Source: Dicyema japonicum
Taxonomy: Eukaryota; Dicyemida; Rhombozoa; Dicyemidae
Assembly: GCA_011109175.1 (NCBI GenBank)
Contig: RDEW01000042.1
Location: 358,500-422,499 of the forward strand
Direction of reading: 5' to 3'
DNA length: 64,000 nucleotides
Both the position numbers and the translations under genes were made by a program. The notes beneath the pieces were generated by a model. That model was not told the origin of the DNA. It saw only the letters and a list, made by a program, of their open reading frames with translations, and did not search any database. Positions 1 through 11,269 of the stretch are shown one piece after another (within the stretch, counting starts at the first letter, position 1; every line of letters starts with the position of its first letter).

Positions 1-165
1 TTTTCGACACTTATTGGGATTTGCTGGATAATTAATGCAGTGAATGTGATCTAGATGATTATAGAGGTAGGAATTACAAGTGTTTTTACAGTCGGAGCAT
101 TCAAGCATCACATCGACGTAACCTAAAGTTTTACAATGTTTGCATTTGAATCTTTTTCTCCCCAT
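1..165 (-). CDS. Small Cys/His-rich reading frame, cut by window edge
   Basis: A reverse-strand frame opens with an ATG at 165 and stays open for 55 codons to the window edge, so its C-terminus is missing. It begins MGRKRFKCKHC and carries CKHC about 13 residues before CSDC, followed by a CxxxC and an HxxxHxH-like stretch. This is a spacing typical of small zinc-binding modules. I do not recognise a family. It could be the start of a zinc-finger host gene or the N-terminal finger of a transposon protein. No splice sites were needed to keep it open. Confidence 0.35.
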   Translation of the reverse strand, partial: MGRKRFKCKHCKTLGYVDVMLECSDCKNTCNSYLYNHLDHIHCINYPANPNKCRK

Positions 166-567
166 CTGATGATAATGTTGTATAAGGAAAAACAAATAAA
201 AATTAATTTTTCTATAATTATATTTAAATAATTTTTAATAAATACCGACCATGACTCTTCCTGCACTTCTCTGTAAGGGAATTTATAATCGATTTACTGT
301 GATAACACAGAAGGAAGAGCTTCAGGCTGCGGGGATACGATGGAGGATCACAGATATAAAATGGGGTTGCTAATTGATGGAATTGGGATCATCTGGCTGG
401 TTGATTATACTCTCGTTTTGATCGATGACCCTGAGATTTTAAATACATTTATACGTATTCATGTGATCTAGCTGTCTCAATGTGTGATGATGCCTGCTTT
501 TAAGACAACCCTCGACATATGTTGAATATTCAAATCTGATTGACGGTCAGTTTAAATAATGGCCCAT

Positions 568-585
568 AGTAAGTAAGTAAGTAAG
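568..585. repeat. AGTA microsatellite
   Basis: About four tandem copies of a four-base AGTA unit. It lies between the Cys-rich frame and the 3' end of a reverse-strand LINE. Short tandem tails are common at LINE 3' ends, so it may be a leftover tail. The rest of 166-640 shows no coding signal that I can support. Confidence 0.6.
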
Positions 586-639
586 ATATTATAAATAAAA
601 AAGCACTGTAAAGTAAGTGATGGGGGAAGTAATATGAAA

Positions 640-1765
640 CGGTAGGACATGCCAACCGACTTCTACCCCGACGGTCTCCCCAATAAAATCTTTAAACACA
701 GGGTCATCTCAGAAGATAAGTGTTTTAGTGCGATTTTTAAAACCTCGAATAAGATTTTCGATAGTTCTGTTTTTTGCGGACTTATCCCGTAAGCAAGCTT
801 TAGAGCAAAATTTCGCGTTTTCTCAAATTTCTTCGAATCATACCATCCTTTTAAAACGCATAACATTGCAGATAGTATCGCAGTGTTGAATACATAAACA
901 AAGGTATCCGGCTCGAGCTTTAATTATCTATCATAGTAAAGAGAGTTTGTAGCTTTTTTCTTTCGTATTTTATCATGTTCCATGAAATTACCTTCCTCGT
1001 CAATTAGGAGGTCAAGGTATTTTATAGTCTTCTTCCAAAGTATGACTTGTAACAAGCTCTTTAAGTTAGCCATCCTCCTTCTTCCAGGTATCCTCAGCAT
1101 ACAGACTTATCACGTGCCACCGAAAGGAAGTTTTCATTGCACCATACTTCAATCTGATCCATGTACGTCTTCAATCGTTGCTCAGCTACCAAAGGGTTTA
1201 AAGAAACATCATAAATTATGACGTCATCAGCTTATATCAAAATTTTTTGTACGTGGGTTTTCTGAGGAAAACAATTCACTTATTACAATGTTAAATAACT
1301 GAGCACTGAACCCTGAGGTACATCTCTTCTCAACCAAATTTTACGAGATTCATAGTTTTACTGAGCACTGAACCCTGAGGTACACCTCTTCTTAACCAAA
1401 TTTTACGAGATTCATAGTTTAAAAAATTAACAATTGACCGTCTATCCGAGAGCAAACTTTGTATCCAAAAATAGAGTGCTTTTTCAATACCACATTTCCC
1501 AAGACAAATAAAAAAACCAAGATACCACACACTGTCGAAAGCTTTTGATATATCAAGGCAGACTGCGTTCAAACAACCTTTAGTTTCCAAAGCCTTCACA
1601 ATTGACGTGTTAACATCGTACAAACAATCTTTACAAGACCGATCTTTTTTGAAAACCCCACTGATGGTCCTTTAGTATATCATTACGTTCTATATTTTCA
1701 GAAAGTCTGTTGAATAAAATTCTTTCCATAACAATTGAGATTTAAAAATGTGGAATGTGGCCTAT
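640..1765 (-). pseudogene. Decayed LINE reverse transcriptase
   Basis: Reading the reverse strand from 1765 downward gives the order of a non-LTR retrotransposon RT. First comes a segment ending QWGF (about 1680), then VCLDISKAFDSVW (domain A), then RRGVPQGSVLS, then ADDVIIYDV, then a thumb/C-terminal part with WCNENFLSV, EPDTFVYV and KTRNFALKLAYG. Frameshifts occur after QWGF and between the later blocks. The Tyr position of the catalytic YADD motif is a TAA stop (1232-1234), and the GVPQGSVLS segment is duplicated. The C-terminal part matches the + strand copy at 51650-52120 (KSRRFAIKLAYG), so both belong to one family. The copy is inactive and both ends are ragged. Confidence 0.8.
1299..1422. 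repeat. 62-bp tandem duplication inside LINE RT
   Basis: The block from 1299 to 1360 recurs from 1361 with a few substitutions (period 62). It contains the GVPQGSVLS RT motif on the reverse strand. Because 62 is not a multiple of three, the duplication also shifts the reading frame. Confidence 0.85.
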
Positions 1766-1887
1766 TCTATGGACAGCTTTTTTATCTGTATTTTAAAGAA
1801 GATTGCTGTCGACTTGTGGTCGGAAAAATTCAGGCTATTTGTATCCTTCACATTTGAGAGTTTTGGTTAAACGCGACTGTTGCGGGA

Positions 1888-2104
1888 AAACATGCTAAAA
1901 ATAATTTTTGAGCTCTCTATCGTTTTCGAAAATGAAGATGGAGTCTATCTTTTTATTTACATAATGCTTTTAATGTCTATCACTAACCTGGAAACAAACA
2001 TGCTAAAGATAATTTTTGAGCTCTCTATCGTTTTCGAAAATGAAGATGGAGTCTATCTTTTTATTTACATAATGCTTTTAATGTCTATCACTAACCTGGA
2101 AACG
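1888..2104. repeat. 108-bp tandem duplication
   Basis: Two nearly identical copies lie head to tail, starting at 1891 and 1999 (period 108, a multiple of three). An open frame runs through both, but it is a by-product of the repeat and I see no domain in it. It sits directly before the R2-type LINE remnant. Confidence 0.85.
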
Positions 2105-2705
2105 ATTCCTGATTAGGCCTGCACAGAAACAACTTATTTGATTCCAAAGCTGGACAACCTTCAGTCTGCTGTAGATTATGGACCGATAACCTGCATACTA
2201 ACCCTGTATAATCTGATGACCAAATTGGTGGCTAATGAGGTCAGGAGCTTTGTAGAAGCAAATGGGATTCTCTCTGAGACTCAGTTGGGAACTGTGCGAA
2301 ATTGTCAGGGATCAAAAGAGCAGGCTTTGATCAACAAGTGTCTTACGGAAACTCAGTTTTGTCTATGTGAGTGGATGTGAAAAAGGCTTACGATTCAGTC
2401 TATCATTCTTACCTTGTCGAGTGCCTACACAGTCTACACAGTCTTGTGTATGCCTGTGTGGTTTATCAGCTTTGTAGTGGCTGTGATGAATAGGTGGAGT
2501 ATTCATCTGTACTATAATCGGCACCGGATATGCGAGGTAAAACTCAAGAGGGGGATTTTTCAGGGGGATAGCATGTCTCAATAACCGGTTTGAGCAAATA
2601 CCAGTTCATTAAGAGGGGATTTGTTTTAGTACAAATCACCTTCTTTTTATCGATGACCTGAAGATGTATGCTCGAACAGCCGAAAAGCTCTACTCCATAG
2701 GGGTC

Positions 2706-3125
2706 TGTGCCAGGGATTTTTTTGAAAGTATAAGACTAGATTTGAATTGTTCAAAGTCTGCGACTAACACGCAAGTATGTAGCGAATTAGTAAGACTCCT
2801 AGAGGAACACGAAAGATATAAGTATCTGGGTGTTACCGAAACTCCAAAGTCCCTTATAATGCCTGAGACAAAGCGACAAATTACTTAATGCATTTGTAAA
2901 AGAGCAGCGTTATTATGTAAGACGTCTCTAAANTGTGCCAGGGATTTTGTTGAAGGTATAGGACTAGATTTGAATTATTCAAAGTCTGCGACTAACACGC
3001 AAGTATGTAGCGAATTAGTAAGACTCCTAGAGGAACACGAAGTCCCTTATAATGCCTGAGACAAAGCGACAAATTACTTAAAGCATTTGTAAAAGAGAAG
3101 CGTTATTATGTAAGACGTCTCTAAA
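2706..3125. repeat. Near-identical direct copies flanking a single N
   Basis: The segment 2706-2932 is repeated at 2934-3125 with a few substitutions and one ~36-bp deletion. The first copy ends exactly at the N (2933) and the second starts directly after it. This is the pattern expected from two overlapping contig ends placed side by side without merging. Confidence 0.85.
2933..2933. other. Assembly gap (single N)
   Basis: One undetermined base. Similar single Ns occur at 9428, 14824 and 19156. At this one the flanks overlap, so the join may be artificial. Confidence 0.95.
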
Positions 3126-4199
3126 TCAAAGGAATTTGTTCCTAGCATTAAATGAGTATGATGTCTTGCTGCTAAACTACTACATAGGTGTTGTGGAGTT
3201 TGAGCCCAAAGGGAATGATGAAATGGATGTTATGATCCGTGGAGTACTCAGAGAGAACCATGTCCATGTGCTGGCAGCCAATAAGGAGAGACTATCAAAA
3301 TTCGCCGTGGACTGTGTGGAGTAGTCCAACTAAGTAAGAGTATCGTAATGCAAATGCACGACACCCTGATAGCTGGGTCAAGTGTGTCTGCTAAGAAGCA
3401 CGCTATAATAACGACCGAAAAAACACGGGTAACCCACTTAAGCACTATCAGATTTTTTTTGTCTGCTAAGTATGGTGTTGATGATGGCTAGTAAATGTGA
3501 AGGCGTTGATCGAATCACAATATAATAATTTGATTGAAAAAAATCAATTTAAAAAGTCTTCATAAGGTCCTTTTCAGAGCATCAAGATCGCAAAATTTTT
3601 TGGGGTCGATCAACAAATACATGTCCCCACTGTAAGTCAAGGAGCATGTCGGTTGATCATTTAGCCACTCGTTGTGGATCCATGCTTTGCCACAACTATT
3701 TGTGGAGGCATAACAAGGAAGTAAGGAATCTTCATCTTCTTCTATGCAATAAGTATGGTATTCTCCACATCAGACAGTTGCGGACTCATAAGGTGCAATC
3801 TGTAGTAGAGAACACCAGGGTCCAAATTAAGGTAGACAGTGTTATCCGTACCTCAGTGCTAGTCAAGCAATAAACCGGACATTGTGGTACGCGATAAGGA
3901 GTCTGGCCAACTCCTTATCATAGAGGTTGGCATCATGTCTCAAGACCGTTTGCAGACTGTGGAGGTGGAGAAAAAAAGGAAGTATGACTTTCTAGCAAAC
4001 GAGATGGGGCAGATGCTTGGTTGCAAGGTCCTCGTTATTCCTATAGTAATGACGTGGGAAGGAATTGCGACAAAGTACCACAAGGGTTATCTGAAGCAGT
4101 TGGGGGTAGATAGAAGCTCCAGGCCAATCTACAGTCCACTGTATTAAAGCGGACCCTGAGAGTCTGACACTGGAGTATAGGAGGCAGAGCCCGGAGATA

Positions 4200-4325
4200 C
4201 AACATAGAGTTCAATTGGACAAAACGCTCTCGGAGTTGTTTCAGCAACCAGAATCGAACCTGTCTGAAAAGGCTGGCGAACAAACAGGCGAGGAAGGTTG
4301 TTGACTATTAAATGTTAACTTATTA
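4200..4325 (+). repeat. 3' tail of the R2-type element
   Basis: The ~110 bp after the RLE domain (around GGAGTTGTTTCAGCAA, 4233) recur in reverse orientation at 45235-45345 with few changes. In the second location they follow a different LINE RT. The block ends in a TTATT-rich stretch. It is best read as a retrotransposon 3' UTR, possibly the part the RT recognises. Confidence 0.65.
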
Positions 4326-4329
4326 TTTT

Positions 4330-4645
4330 ATTATTAACCCCGGATACACCGAGAAAGAAGTTAAAGTAAACAAATAATTAAGTGTATCCAGCTTCCACTT
4401 CTACAGAAAGAGTACATCCGGAAAAAAGGGTAAAAGACGTCCATAGTTGCAGTTGTGGAAACCCCTCCAGTGGAGTGGGGGAGAGCAAATAATCCTTTTT
4501 TTCGTGAAGGCCTGGCACTAAACGCCACCTAGACAAGTGGATCACATGATGCCACTCTAATAGTTAGAGAGAAGAGGAACAGACGAAAAAAACAGAAACT
4601 TCAATCAATTAGCCGCGAAGCACCACATGGCGCCACGCGGTTATT
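4330..4645 (+). repeat. Dispersed repeat family A, copy 1
   Basis: About 310 bp matching, with scattered changes, the reverse-strand copy at 34425-34735. Shared blocks include AAGTGTATCCAG, TCCACTTCTACAGA, CATCCGGA, GGTAAAAG, CGTCCAT, AGTGGGGGAG, TTTTTTCGTG and GCCTGGCACT, and it ends near CACATGGCGCCACGCGG. The same terminal block also ends copies at 12507 and 48245. One frame is conserved between the two long copies (KGKRRP..., then EWGR/KWGR, then an Arg/Lys-rich end), so the family may once have coded for a short basic peptide. Confidence 0.65.
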
Positions 4646-4804
4646 TTCCATCTTAACTTGTTATTGTTGGTTAAATAAAGTGGGTTCTTGATGATTGTTT
4701 GGTATCTATCGCCATAAAAATATTTAATTTATTAAAATTAAAAAAATTAAAATTAAATAATCACGTTCTGGTAGATTGCTTAGGTGGGACTCTAATGGGG
4801 AAGC

Positions 4805-5057
4805 AGTAAATGGAAAATTCAATTTATCTATGAAGTCAAAAATAAAGCATTTGACATTTTAAAACGACCGATACAGGACAGTGCCAGGGACCTGCCTATT
4901 CTAATAAATAGAAAGTCTGAGTACGACATTCCCACTGATGGGAAATATTACTGCTATTATTGCTGGTTTAATAATTTCACATGGAGTTATTACAATCGTG
5001 CGAGTTTACAGGAGAAACAGGGATCCCATGAGGAACATCGAACGAAAAAGAGGTGAA
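4805..5057 (+). other. Open frame with CxxC, unrecognised
   Basis: A frame open for about 80 codons without a clear start contains KYYCYYCWFNNFTWSYYN followed by HEEHR, loosely like a zinc finger. It ends in a TGA at 5055. I cannot name it. It may be an exon of a host gene or a chance frame. Confidence 0.22.
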
Positions 5058-5059
5058 TG

Positions 5060-6300
5060 CTGAAGAAGCACTCTAAATACATAACAACTTCAGTACAATT
5101 TACAATTGGGAGAATGCGAGAGACACCATCATCAGCAGGACTAGATTCCTTTACATGAGATCCCGGTCGACAAATTATTCATTTATTTTTCCCCAGTGAT
5201 AACTGTAAAAAGAGACCAGCATCTCCTTTTCCTTTATAGAGGTTGCCCAAGTCCCATCTTTATATAGAAGAATAGATTTTATAAGCTAGTTGTATAGTAA
5301 TATTCTTAATAATAGTTCAAGACAGTGGTTTTCAACCTATTTTCCCTATCAAAATTGAGATATTCTTAGTTAATTCATTATTTTTAGGTCAATTGATAAA
5401 TCAAAGAATGTTCATGACATTAAGCTTACGACGAGTCACTGAAATATGTACGGCACTTATGACACTGAGTCACCCCAACCAGGAAACTTCAGTCATGCAT
5501 TTTCTCAAAATCATTTAATTAATCACTTCAAAATTTTTCGCTTTAAAATTATTCATTAATCGTGTTAATACAATTTCTGTGATCTCACGATAGAGAATTA
5601 CTGATGGAGAATCAAGTCATGTCTTATTTGTAATGTACAGAACCTATATTTATCACGTACTGAATTTAGTTAAAAGTTGTGCGGAGTAACTCACCTAACA
5701 AGCGCATCTTTTTAAGATGAACAACGATGAAAATAAACTTAGTAAGCATTACAAAGATCTAAAGTAATCTCTAATATATTGATTATTTGCTTGACATAGT
5801 CCAGTTGTCGGCTACCTTTTAAGACAAAGCCATTTTTTGTATTTTTGACAGTTAAAAAAATTGAAGGAGCACTTTTAAAAACAAAGAGAATAACAAAATT
5901 AAATTTAATCTAATGTAATTAATGAGATAATTGACCCTGCATTTCTTTCACAAATAGTGAAATTGCAGACGCTATTTTAAGGTCATCAACGAAAGACTAA
6001 TTTGTTTCGGAGTCTTTCGTGTTTTTGGTTTTGGTTCTTCTTTACTTCGATCTCTTAATGCGACTATAAAGTCGCAAAAAGAATGTTATCAGTATTTGGA
6101 GTGGGAAAATCTTTAAGAAAAAGATTGAATAATGTTGGTTAAGTGGAGATCCTTGATGGATCATATTCGGGAGGTTCTGAGACTTAGGCATGTTATTTCC
6201 TATCTTCACTTATCCTTTTTGACTAATGACAAGGAAAGCGAACAACTTAGGGAGTTGAAATGGAGAAAAAATTTGCTGTCACTATCTTCCGTTCTCTAAT
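5060..6300. other. No gene seen
   Basis: AT-rich sequence with stops in all frames and no motif, repeat or RNA structure that I could recognise. Confidence 0.5.
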
Positions 6301-6312
6301 GTGGCTTTACAC

Positions 6313-7300
6313 AATTCACTCACTCATAGATAAATTGAACAGGTTCGTGTGCGTAGAATCCATATAGAAATGAGGTAAGTTGTAAAAATGAGTGATTTCT
6401 GGAGGAGTAATTTTTCCTGTGTTCATGGTATCCACACAGTATTGATGTTGGCCGGAAATAGCAAGGGTCGTCTCAAGTTTATTCTGTTCAATAACGGATA
6501 TATTAAAGAGTTCTTCCAAATTGGTGGAAATTTGTTTTTGCATATCGAGTGACTGAAAAGTTGGGTTATCGTCTCAATTATGTGGTCCCGAATGCTTCAA
6601 CTCTGCTATAAAGATATCCAGGGATAACGTGTTCTTTATATAATTGGTCATAGATAATACATATTCAGTCTGTGGAGCTGCTTGTCCAGCAATTTCTCCA
6701 TTCTCCAAAACTTATAGTAAGGTTTGTGGCTTTACTCTTTAGTTTGTTTCTCTCCTTAATAAGAACTATTGTTTCGATGCCGAATTTCTTGAAAAATAAA
6801 CATATTGAGCGCTGCAGAATAACTTAAGCTCAAAATCAAACGGCGACGTCCTATAGAGGGGAGGTTCTCAATTTTATTTGAAAGGCAACCTTCAATGACG
6901 GACATGAACCCAATCCATAAATCACGTGAGAAATTGACAATGTTTTAAAAGGTTTTGTTAATTTTAATTTAACTTCAAAATTTCAGTGTTGGCTTGTGAT
7001 CCGTGTACAAGTAATGATTCTCATTGGATGGCTTCAGCAAGTAAAGATCTGGTGAGGTTGAGGAGCCTCCGCATTGTCGTCCTCGGGCATTTGTTATCTA
7101 ACGTGAGTTAGCCTCATCGGTTCAGTTGTTGGTCTATATACCAGAGAAAGCTCGTCACATTCAGGTTGGCACATATTAAGACCTCTTCCATTCATGCGAA
7201 ATGATTCCTCAAATGAAGATATGAAGAGTGGTTTTTCCAGCTTCTGTTGACCATTCCTTGTTGACGAGCCTTTTATTCTTTCTTAGATGTAATATCAATT
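6313..7300 (-). CDS. Unrecognised host-like gene, split frames
   Basis: Several non-repetitive coding-like blocks lie in order on the reverse strand. The first holds SFRMNGRGLNMCQPECDE (~7195). A block beginning DDNAEAPQPHQ (~7080) joins if a 21-nt GT-AG segment is removed. Next come PDLYLLKPSNENHYLYTD (~7045), DLWIGFMSVIEGCLSNKIE (~6915), and NGEIAGQAAPQTEYVLSM then DMQKQISTNLEELFN (6710-6520). The last block runs to a stop near 6314 via THTNLFNLSMSE. One in-frame TGA lies between the last two blocks (about 6573-6575). Composition is unlike the LINEs around it. The introns are small if real. I cannot name the protein. It may be a gene with mini-introns or a young pseudogene. Confidence 0.35.
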
Positions 7301-7720
7301 AGAATTAAAACACCCTTCAACACAGGTTATTCCACAGTATGCACTAATATAGATTTGGCTTTGTCCACATCACACCTTTTATTGGTTACTCTAGTATTCT
7401 TCTACAAGCAAAAAGAATATTCAAATATAAGGTCGACAATCCTGATAATTGTCATCTGAGTCAATAAAGTTATGGGAACTAAGATATTATTCATTTGAAA
7501 ACTTTATTTTCTTTTTTTCGTTGAATCGGAGAAACATTCTCAATAAACTTTAATGCGAAGATCCACACTCGTTACTGGACCAGAGTCGTAATCATATGAC
7601 ATTGAATAGTCATATTGACATTAATATTTGATCTTAAATAATAGATTTAATATCACCAATTAAATATCTGCAACTGAGGCAAAGATAATCTAAAAGCAAC
7701 AAAGAAAATACAGAGTTTTC
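7300..7720. other. No gene seen
   Basis: AT-rich intergenic DNA with no recognisable feature. Confidence 0.5.
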
Positions 7721-7721
7721 C

Positions 7722-7890
7722 TATTTATTTAATAACTTTGTCATAAAATTTAATAACTTTGTCATAAAATTTAATAATTTTGTCAAAATATTTAATAACT
7801 TTGTCAAAATGTTTAATAATTTGCCAAAATACTTAATAACTTTGTCAAAATGTTTAATAATTTGTCAAAATACTTAATAACTTTGTCAAG
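7722..7890. repeat. Short tandem repeat, ~21-bp unit
   Basis: About eight imperfect copies of a unit close to TTTAATAACTTTGTCAAAA. Alternate copies differ (CATAAAA versus CAAAATG or CAAAATA). The reverse-strand frame that runs across it towards 8172 is mostly a product of the repeat and is not called as a gene. Confidence 0.85.
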
Positions 7891-7899
7891 GGTCAAATT

Positions 7900-9580
7900 A
7901 AAAGAAACCAATTTTATAATTAATTGAAAAAAAGCGCATTTCATTCTCAAGATGAACTTGGTGTGATTCATGCTGTCGCTGTGTACCTGTATGTTTGTGG
8001 AGAAGGATCTAGTTATGTTTGGTTTTGTTTTTGAGTATTCGATAAGGGTTACTCGAATTGGTGTTCTAGAAAGGGGGTATGGTTGGTTTTTATTAATTTT
8101 GTGCTTCGTTTTACTGTGTTCTTTATAGGAGGGAAGATAAACGTCTTTGTCTTCAGGGAGTGTTTTGATCAATTTCGGAGTCTATCGAAAAAAGTTGCAT
8201 AAACCCTTCTGGTCAAAATATTTTATTAGATAACTCTATTTTGGTTTATCTTGCACTATTCGCAGTAAAATGAAGATGTTCCATATGAGTCTATAGTCCT
8301 ATCATCGTTCTCAACTGTTTGAACATATTCCTTTTCATTATGAGAGTACTAGTGTGTGAGTAAAGCTAATAGTTTAAGTCCTTATGTTATTAATTAGGAT
8401 ACTGCTTACGTCGTTCTGCATAAATCTGAGGAAAACCGTCCGTTCTTTAACACTTATCTAAGTGGATTCTTTCTGTAATCGTTTTTTGAAGTGAAATTAT
8501 TCTTTTAGAGACAAGAGTATAGCTGTGTGATTCAGTTGTCCAACTAGGATATTAATTAAATCTTAATAAATTTGAATTAATTAACACAATTTATATCCCA
8601 GAAAAATGAACGATTAAGTTAGTTAAATGTTAAATTGAACTCCGCAAGTTCCAAGTACATTATACTTGTTTTTATTGGCACTGCAGACTGAAATAACATT
8701 ATTAATTACGTAATTCACTTGTCCGCCTGCCGTTTTTTCTAAATATATTACTTTCGACATATACAATGTAATATTTTTGTGATTTAAATGTATACAAGAT
8801 ACTCCTACATATCTATACTAAATATAATATCATACGCCTCAGGATAATCGAATATATCAATGCAAACGATAGCACTATATTATTATTAATAAAAATACTC
8901 ATATATATAAACATTGTAGGTAATAACTTTAAAAAATTGAATGACATTTATTCCTTGAGGAAAGTATCTACATTAATTACAAAAAATGTACACTTCGTTT
9001 AGTAATGATAAATTTTCCGCAAATTCGATCGATATGAATCTGAGGGAATTACAGTTATCAAAAAATCTATTAATTTAAGAAAATATGTAACATTTCCTTA
9101 ATAGTAGGTGGGAATGTTTGGTTGTCTACAGTTTTTAAACTTTCATCATAATCACATCGACTATGAATATTTAATAATAATTACAAATCATCTAACTTCA
9201 TTCCCAATAATGAAAAGATGACATCAGAATCAAATTTAATATTTTGAACTTCTAATACAATTACTTTAAAATCTGGTAGGCCAGTTATCGAATATGTACA
9301 ATTAATCCAATATCTTAATAATTTATATTTAATACAGAGTAGTTGTACCTACTGTTAATTCGTTTGGGCAAATATTCTGTGATGTCAAAATATGGAAAGA
9401 CAAGTTTAACACGAGAAAAGTGAACATNTATCCTTAATATTATTCACAACCATTAGTTTATTCTGACTTAACCACTTTTCTTTTTTCAGGATCTGTAAAC
9501 GTTTAAGAGGACATTTCCATAATGATTCTAATGACCGAATTAATTCTAAATCACATTAAGATATGTTTTTGAAAAAGAAA
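7900..9580. other. No gene seen; one N at 9428
   Basis: Very AT-rich, with no coding block, repeat array or RNA that I can support. It includes a single N at 9428 whose flanks do not visibly overlap. Confidence 0.5.
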
Positions 9581-10193
9581 AAGTTTCTTGAGATCAATAT
9601 GATACTGGAGGTCTGCTTCAAGACGACTAGAATTTAATCAACAAATGCTTGGTTGAATGTTTATCAATGTGTTAAAATTGGCAACGTTCTGACGACGAGG
9701 CAGTGAGAAAAGCTGCTTCGCTCCGTTTTCACCTTAATTTTGTGTTAATGAAAATGCAGTTTTTTTCACAAAGGATTTCATATCAGTCCTTAGGGACATA
9801 AATTTATTCGGAACATCATGCCCGTATGTTCTCCATTGCCACACAACTGTGTTTAGATCAGGGGTCAGAATCAATTCGGTGCAAAAACATGTGATTGACT
9901 CAGCCAAGGAGGGAAACTTACAAGGGTCGACAGATATCAGAGAATTGTCAAATCGACAGAAGACCTCAAACCTATTCCCTCAAACCTGATGGGAATCTTT
10001 CTAGATATCAGCCAATGCTATCAAATTAGATTTTGAAACTTTCTTCAGTTGTTCTTGTAAGTTTTACCAGAGATTTGTGGAAACAACTGGAACTTGATAG
10101 TGAGAAAATTATCTAGGAAACAAATATGTTATTATTCATTAAAAAAATTGAATGCACTACATGAAAATTAAGTTTTCTTTTCTCTAACAAATT

Positions 10194-10459
10194 AGTTCTG
10201 TCTTCTACAGGACAATGTCTGACACAAGGGAATAGCGATTTCTAGAGGGTAGATAATCGTGCATTTTTCCCAATCGTTACATTGTCTAAGAACCATATAT
10301 TTAGCGGTCAATGTTAAGGGAAAGTTAGTTCTGTCTTCTACAGGACAATGTCTGACACAAGGGAATAGCGATTTCTAGAGGGTAGATAATCGTGCATTTT
10401 ACCCAATCGTTACATTGTCTAAGAACCATATATTTAGCGGTCAATGTTAAGAGAAAGAG
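10194..10459. repeat. 133-bp tandem duplication
   Basis: Two almost identical copies (10194-10326 and 10327-10459). They lie just downstream, on the reverse strand, of the GVQQGDSLGP motif of a LINE RT and appear to duplicate part of it. Confidence 0.9.
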
Positions 10460-10960
10460 GTCCAAGGGAGTCACCTTGCTGCACACCAGTGAAGAGTCAA
10501 CAATGTGGTCTCCTAGATAAGCGAAGTCTTCATTCTTATTTTAGTAATTTCAGGAGCTAGTTTGCGCTCTCTAAAAAATATCTGGAGGTAGTAAACAAGC
10601 ACGCTGAATTCATGTAGGCCTTACTGCCGTGAAGGACACCAACGCCCAGCAGGATTGGAGACATATATATTACTTGGGAGATATTGCAATCGACTCACTA
10701 ACTATTCAATTCCTTCGTCAAAAGTTGGAGAGCATGTTGTTGGAAATACCAACGCCCAGCAGGATTGGAGACATATATATTACTTGGGAGATATTGCAAT
10801 CGACTCACTAACTATTCAATTCCTTCGTCAAAAGTTGGAGAGCATGTTGTTTGAAATAGATACAGAATATGCACTAGGAGTTGGTTGGTTACAAAACCAA
10901 TCACCTGGTAGAATTACCAACTCAGTTCGATAACGTGACAGGCGATCCTGTTTAGGAGAA
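10460..10960 (-). pseudogene. LINE RT fragment (GVQQGD type)
   Basis: On the reverse strand the stretch at 10465-10494 reads GVQQGDSLGP, an RT motif found in a group of LINEs. It is preceded by a short region compatible with the RT palm. Stops and the 110-bp duplication at 10638 break the rest. I could not find an intact catalytic DD motif downstream. It may belong to the same family as the RLE-bearing element at 48813, but the overlap is too small to prove it. Confidence 0.55.
10638..10857. repeat. 110-bp tandem duplication
   Basis: Two head-to-tail copies with period 110 (10638-10747 and 10748-10857), nearly identical. The forward open frames here come from the repeat. The biological frame is the reverse-strand LINE RT. 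Confidence 0.9.
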
Positions 10961-11269
10961 AACGGAAAGGTTTCAGATCAACGACTCTTCTTCTAAAGGA
11001 GTGAGGTCTCTAACTGAGTAGTAATATTCGTTTAATTTGGTTTTCCGTAAAAAACTAAAGTTTAGTCGTTGCTAAAATAACCAGGTCTTTTACGTACTTA
11101 TTGGAAATGTTAATATTGATCAACGGTATTTTTATGGCTTAAATTTATTATTTCCGCATGAGAGTCGTTCTTGTTAAATGAAGAGAATGGGGTTCCAGAA
11201 AATTAGACAAAGAAGACATGTCATTAAATCAGTTTATTATTCTTAATTTTAAGTAAAGTTGTCCAGGCA

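Larger units (their letters stand above)
2110..4150 (+). pseudogene. R2-type LINE: RT plus restriction-like endonuclease
   Basis: Non-LTR element of the class that cuts target DNA with a C-terminal restriction-like endonuclease (RLE). In order: GPITCILTLYNLMTKLV (RT start, ~2175), VDVKKAYDSVYHS (domain A, ~2372), RGIFQGDSMS (~2545), the catalytic FIDDLKMYA (2646-2672), a thumb region with YKYLGVTE, NYYIGVVEFEPKGNDE and RENHVHVLAANKERL, then a Cys-His knuckle (LATRCGSMLCHNY...RH, ~3655). The RLE core follows: KPDIVV (3872), IIEVGI with its Glu at 3923-3925, and EKKRKYDFLANE. The frame is broken several times, including just before KPD. Part of the thumb is duplicated around the N at 2933. A second RLE fragment of this class lies at 32740-33216. 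Confidence 0.85.

Noticed and set aside
1880-2116. 78-codon forward frame
   Set aside because: It exists only because a 108-bp block is duplicated in frame.
4240-4262. tRNA B-box-like GGTTCGATTC in the R2-type tail
   Set aside because: It is on the opposite strand to the element, the stem does not pair, and the same bases recur as LINE tail at 45300.
7813-8172. 119-codon reverse-strand frame
   Set aside because: Its C-terminal third is the tandem repeat at 7722-7890 and the rest has no motif.
10629-10933. Forward frames of 60 and 92 codons
   Set aside because: They are products of the 110-bp duplication. The RT motif is on the reverse strand.
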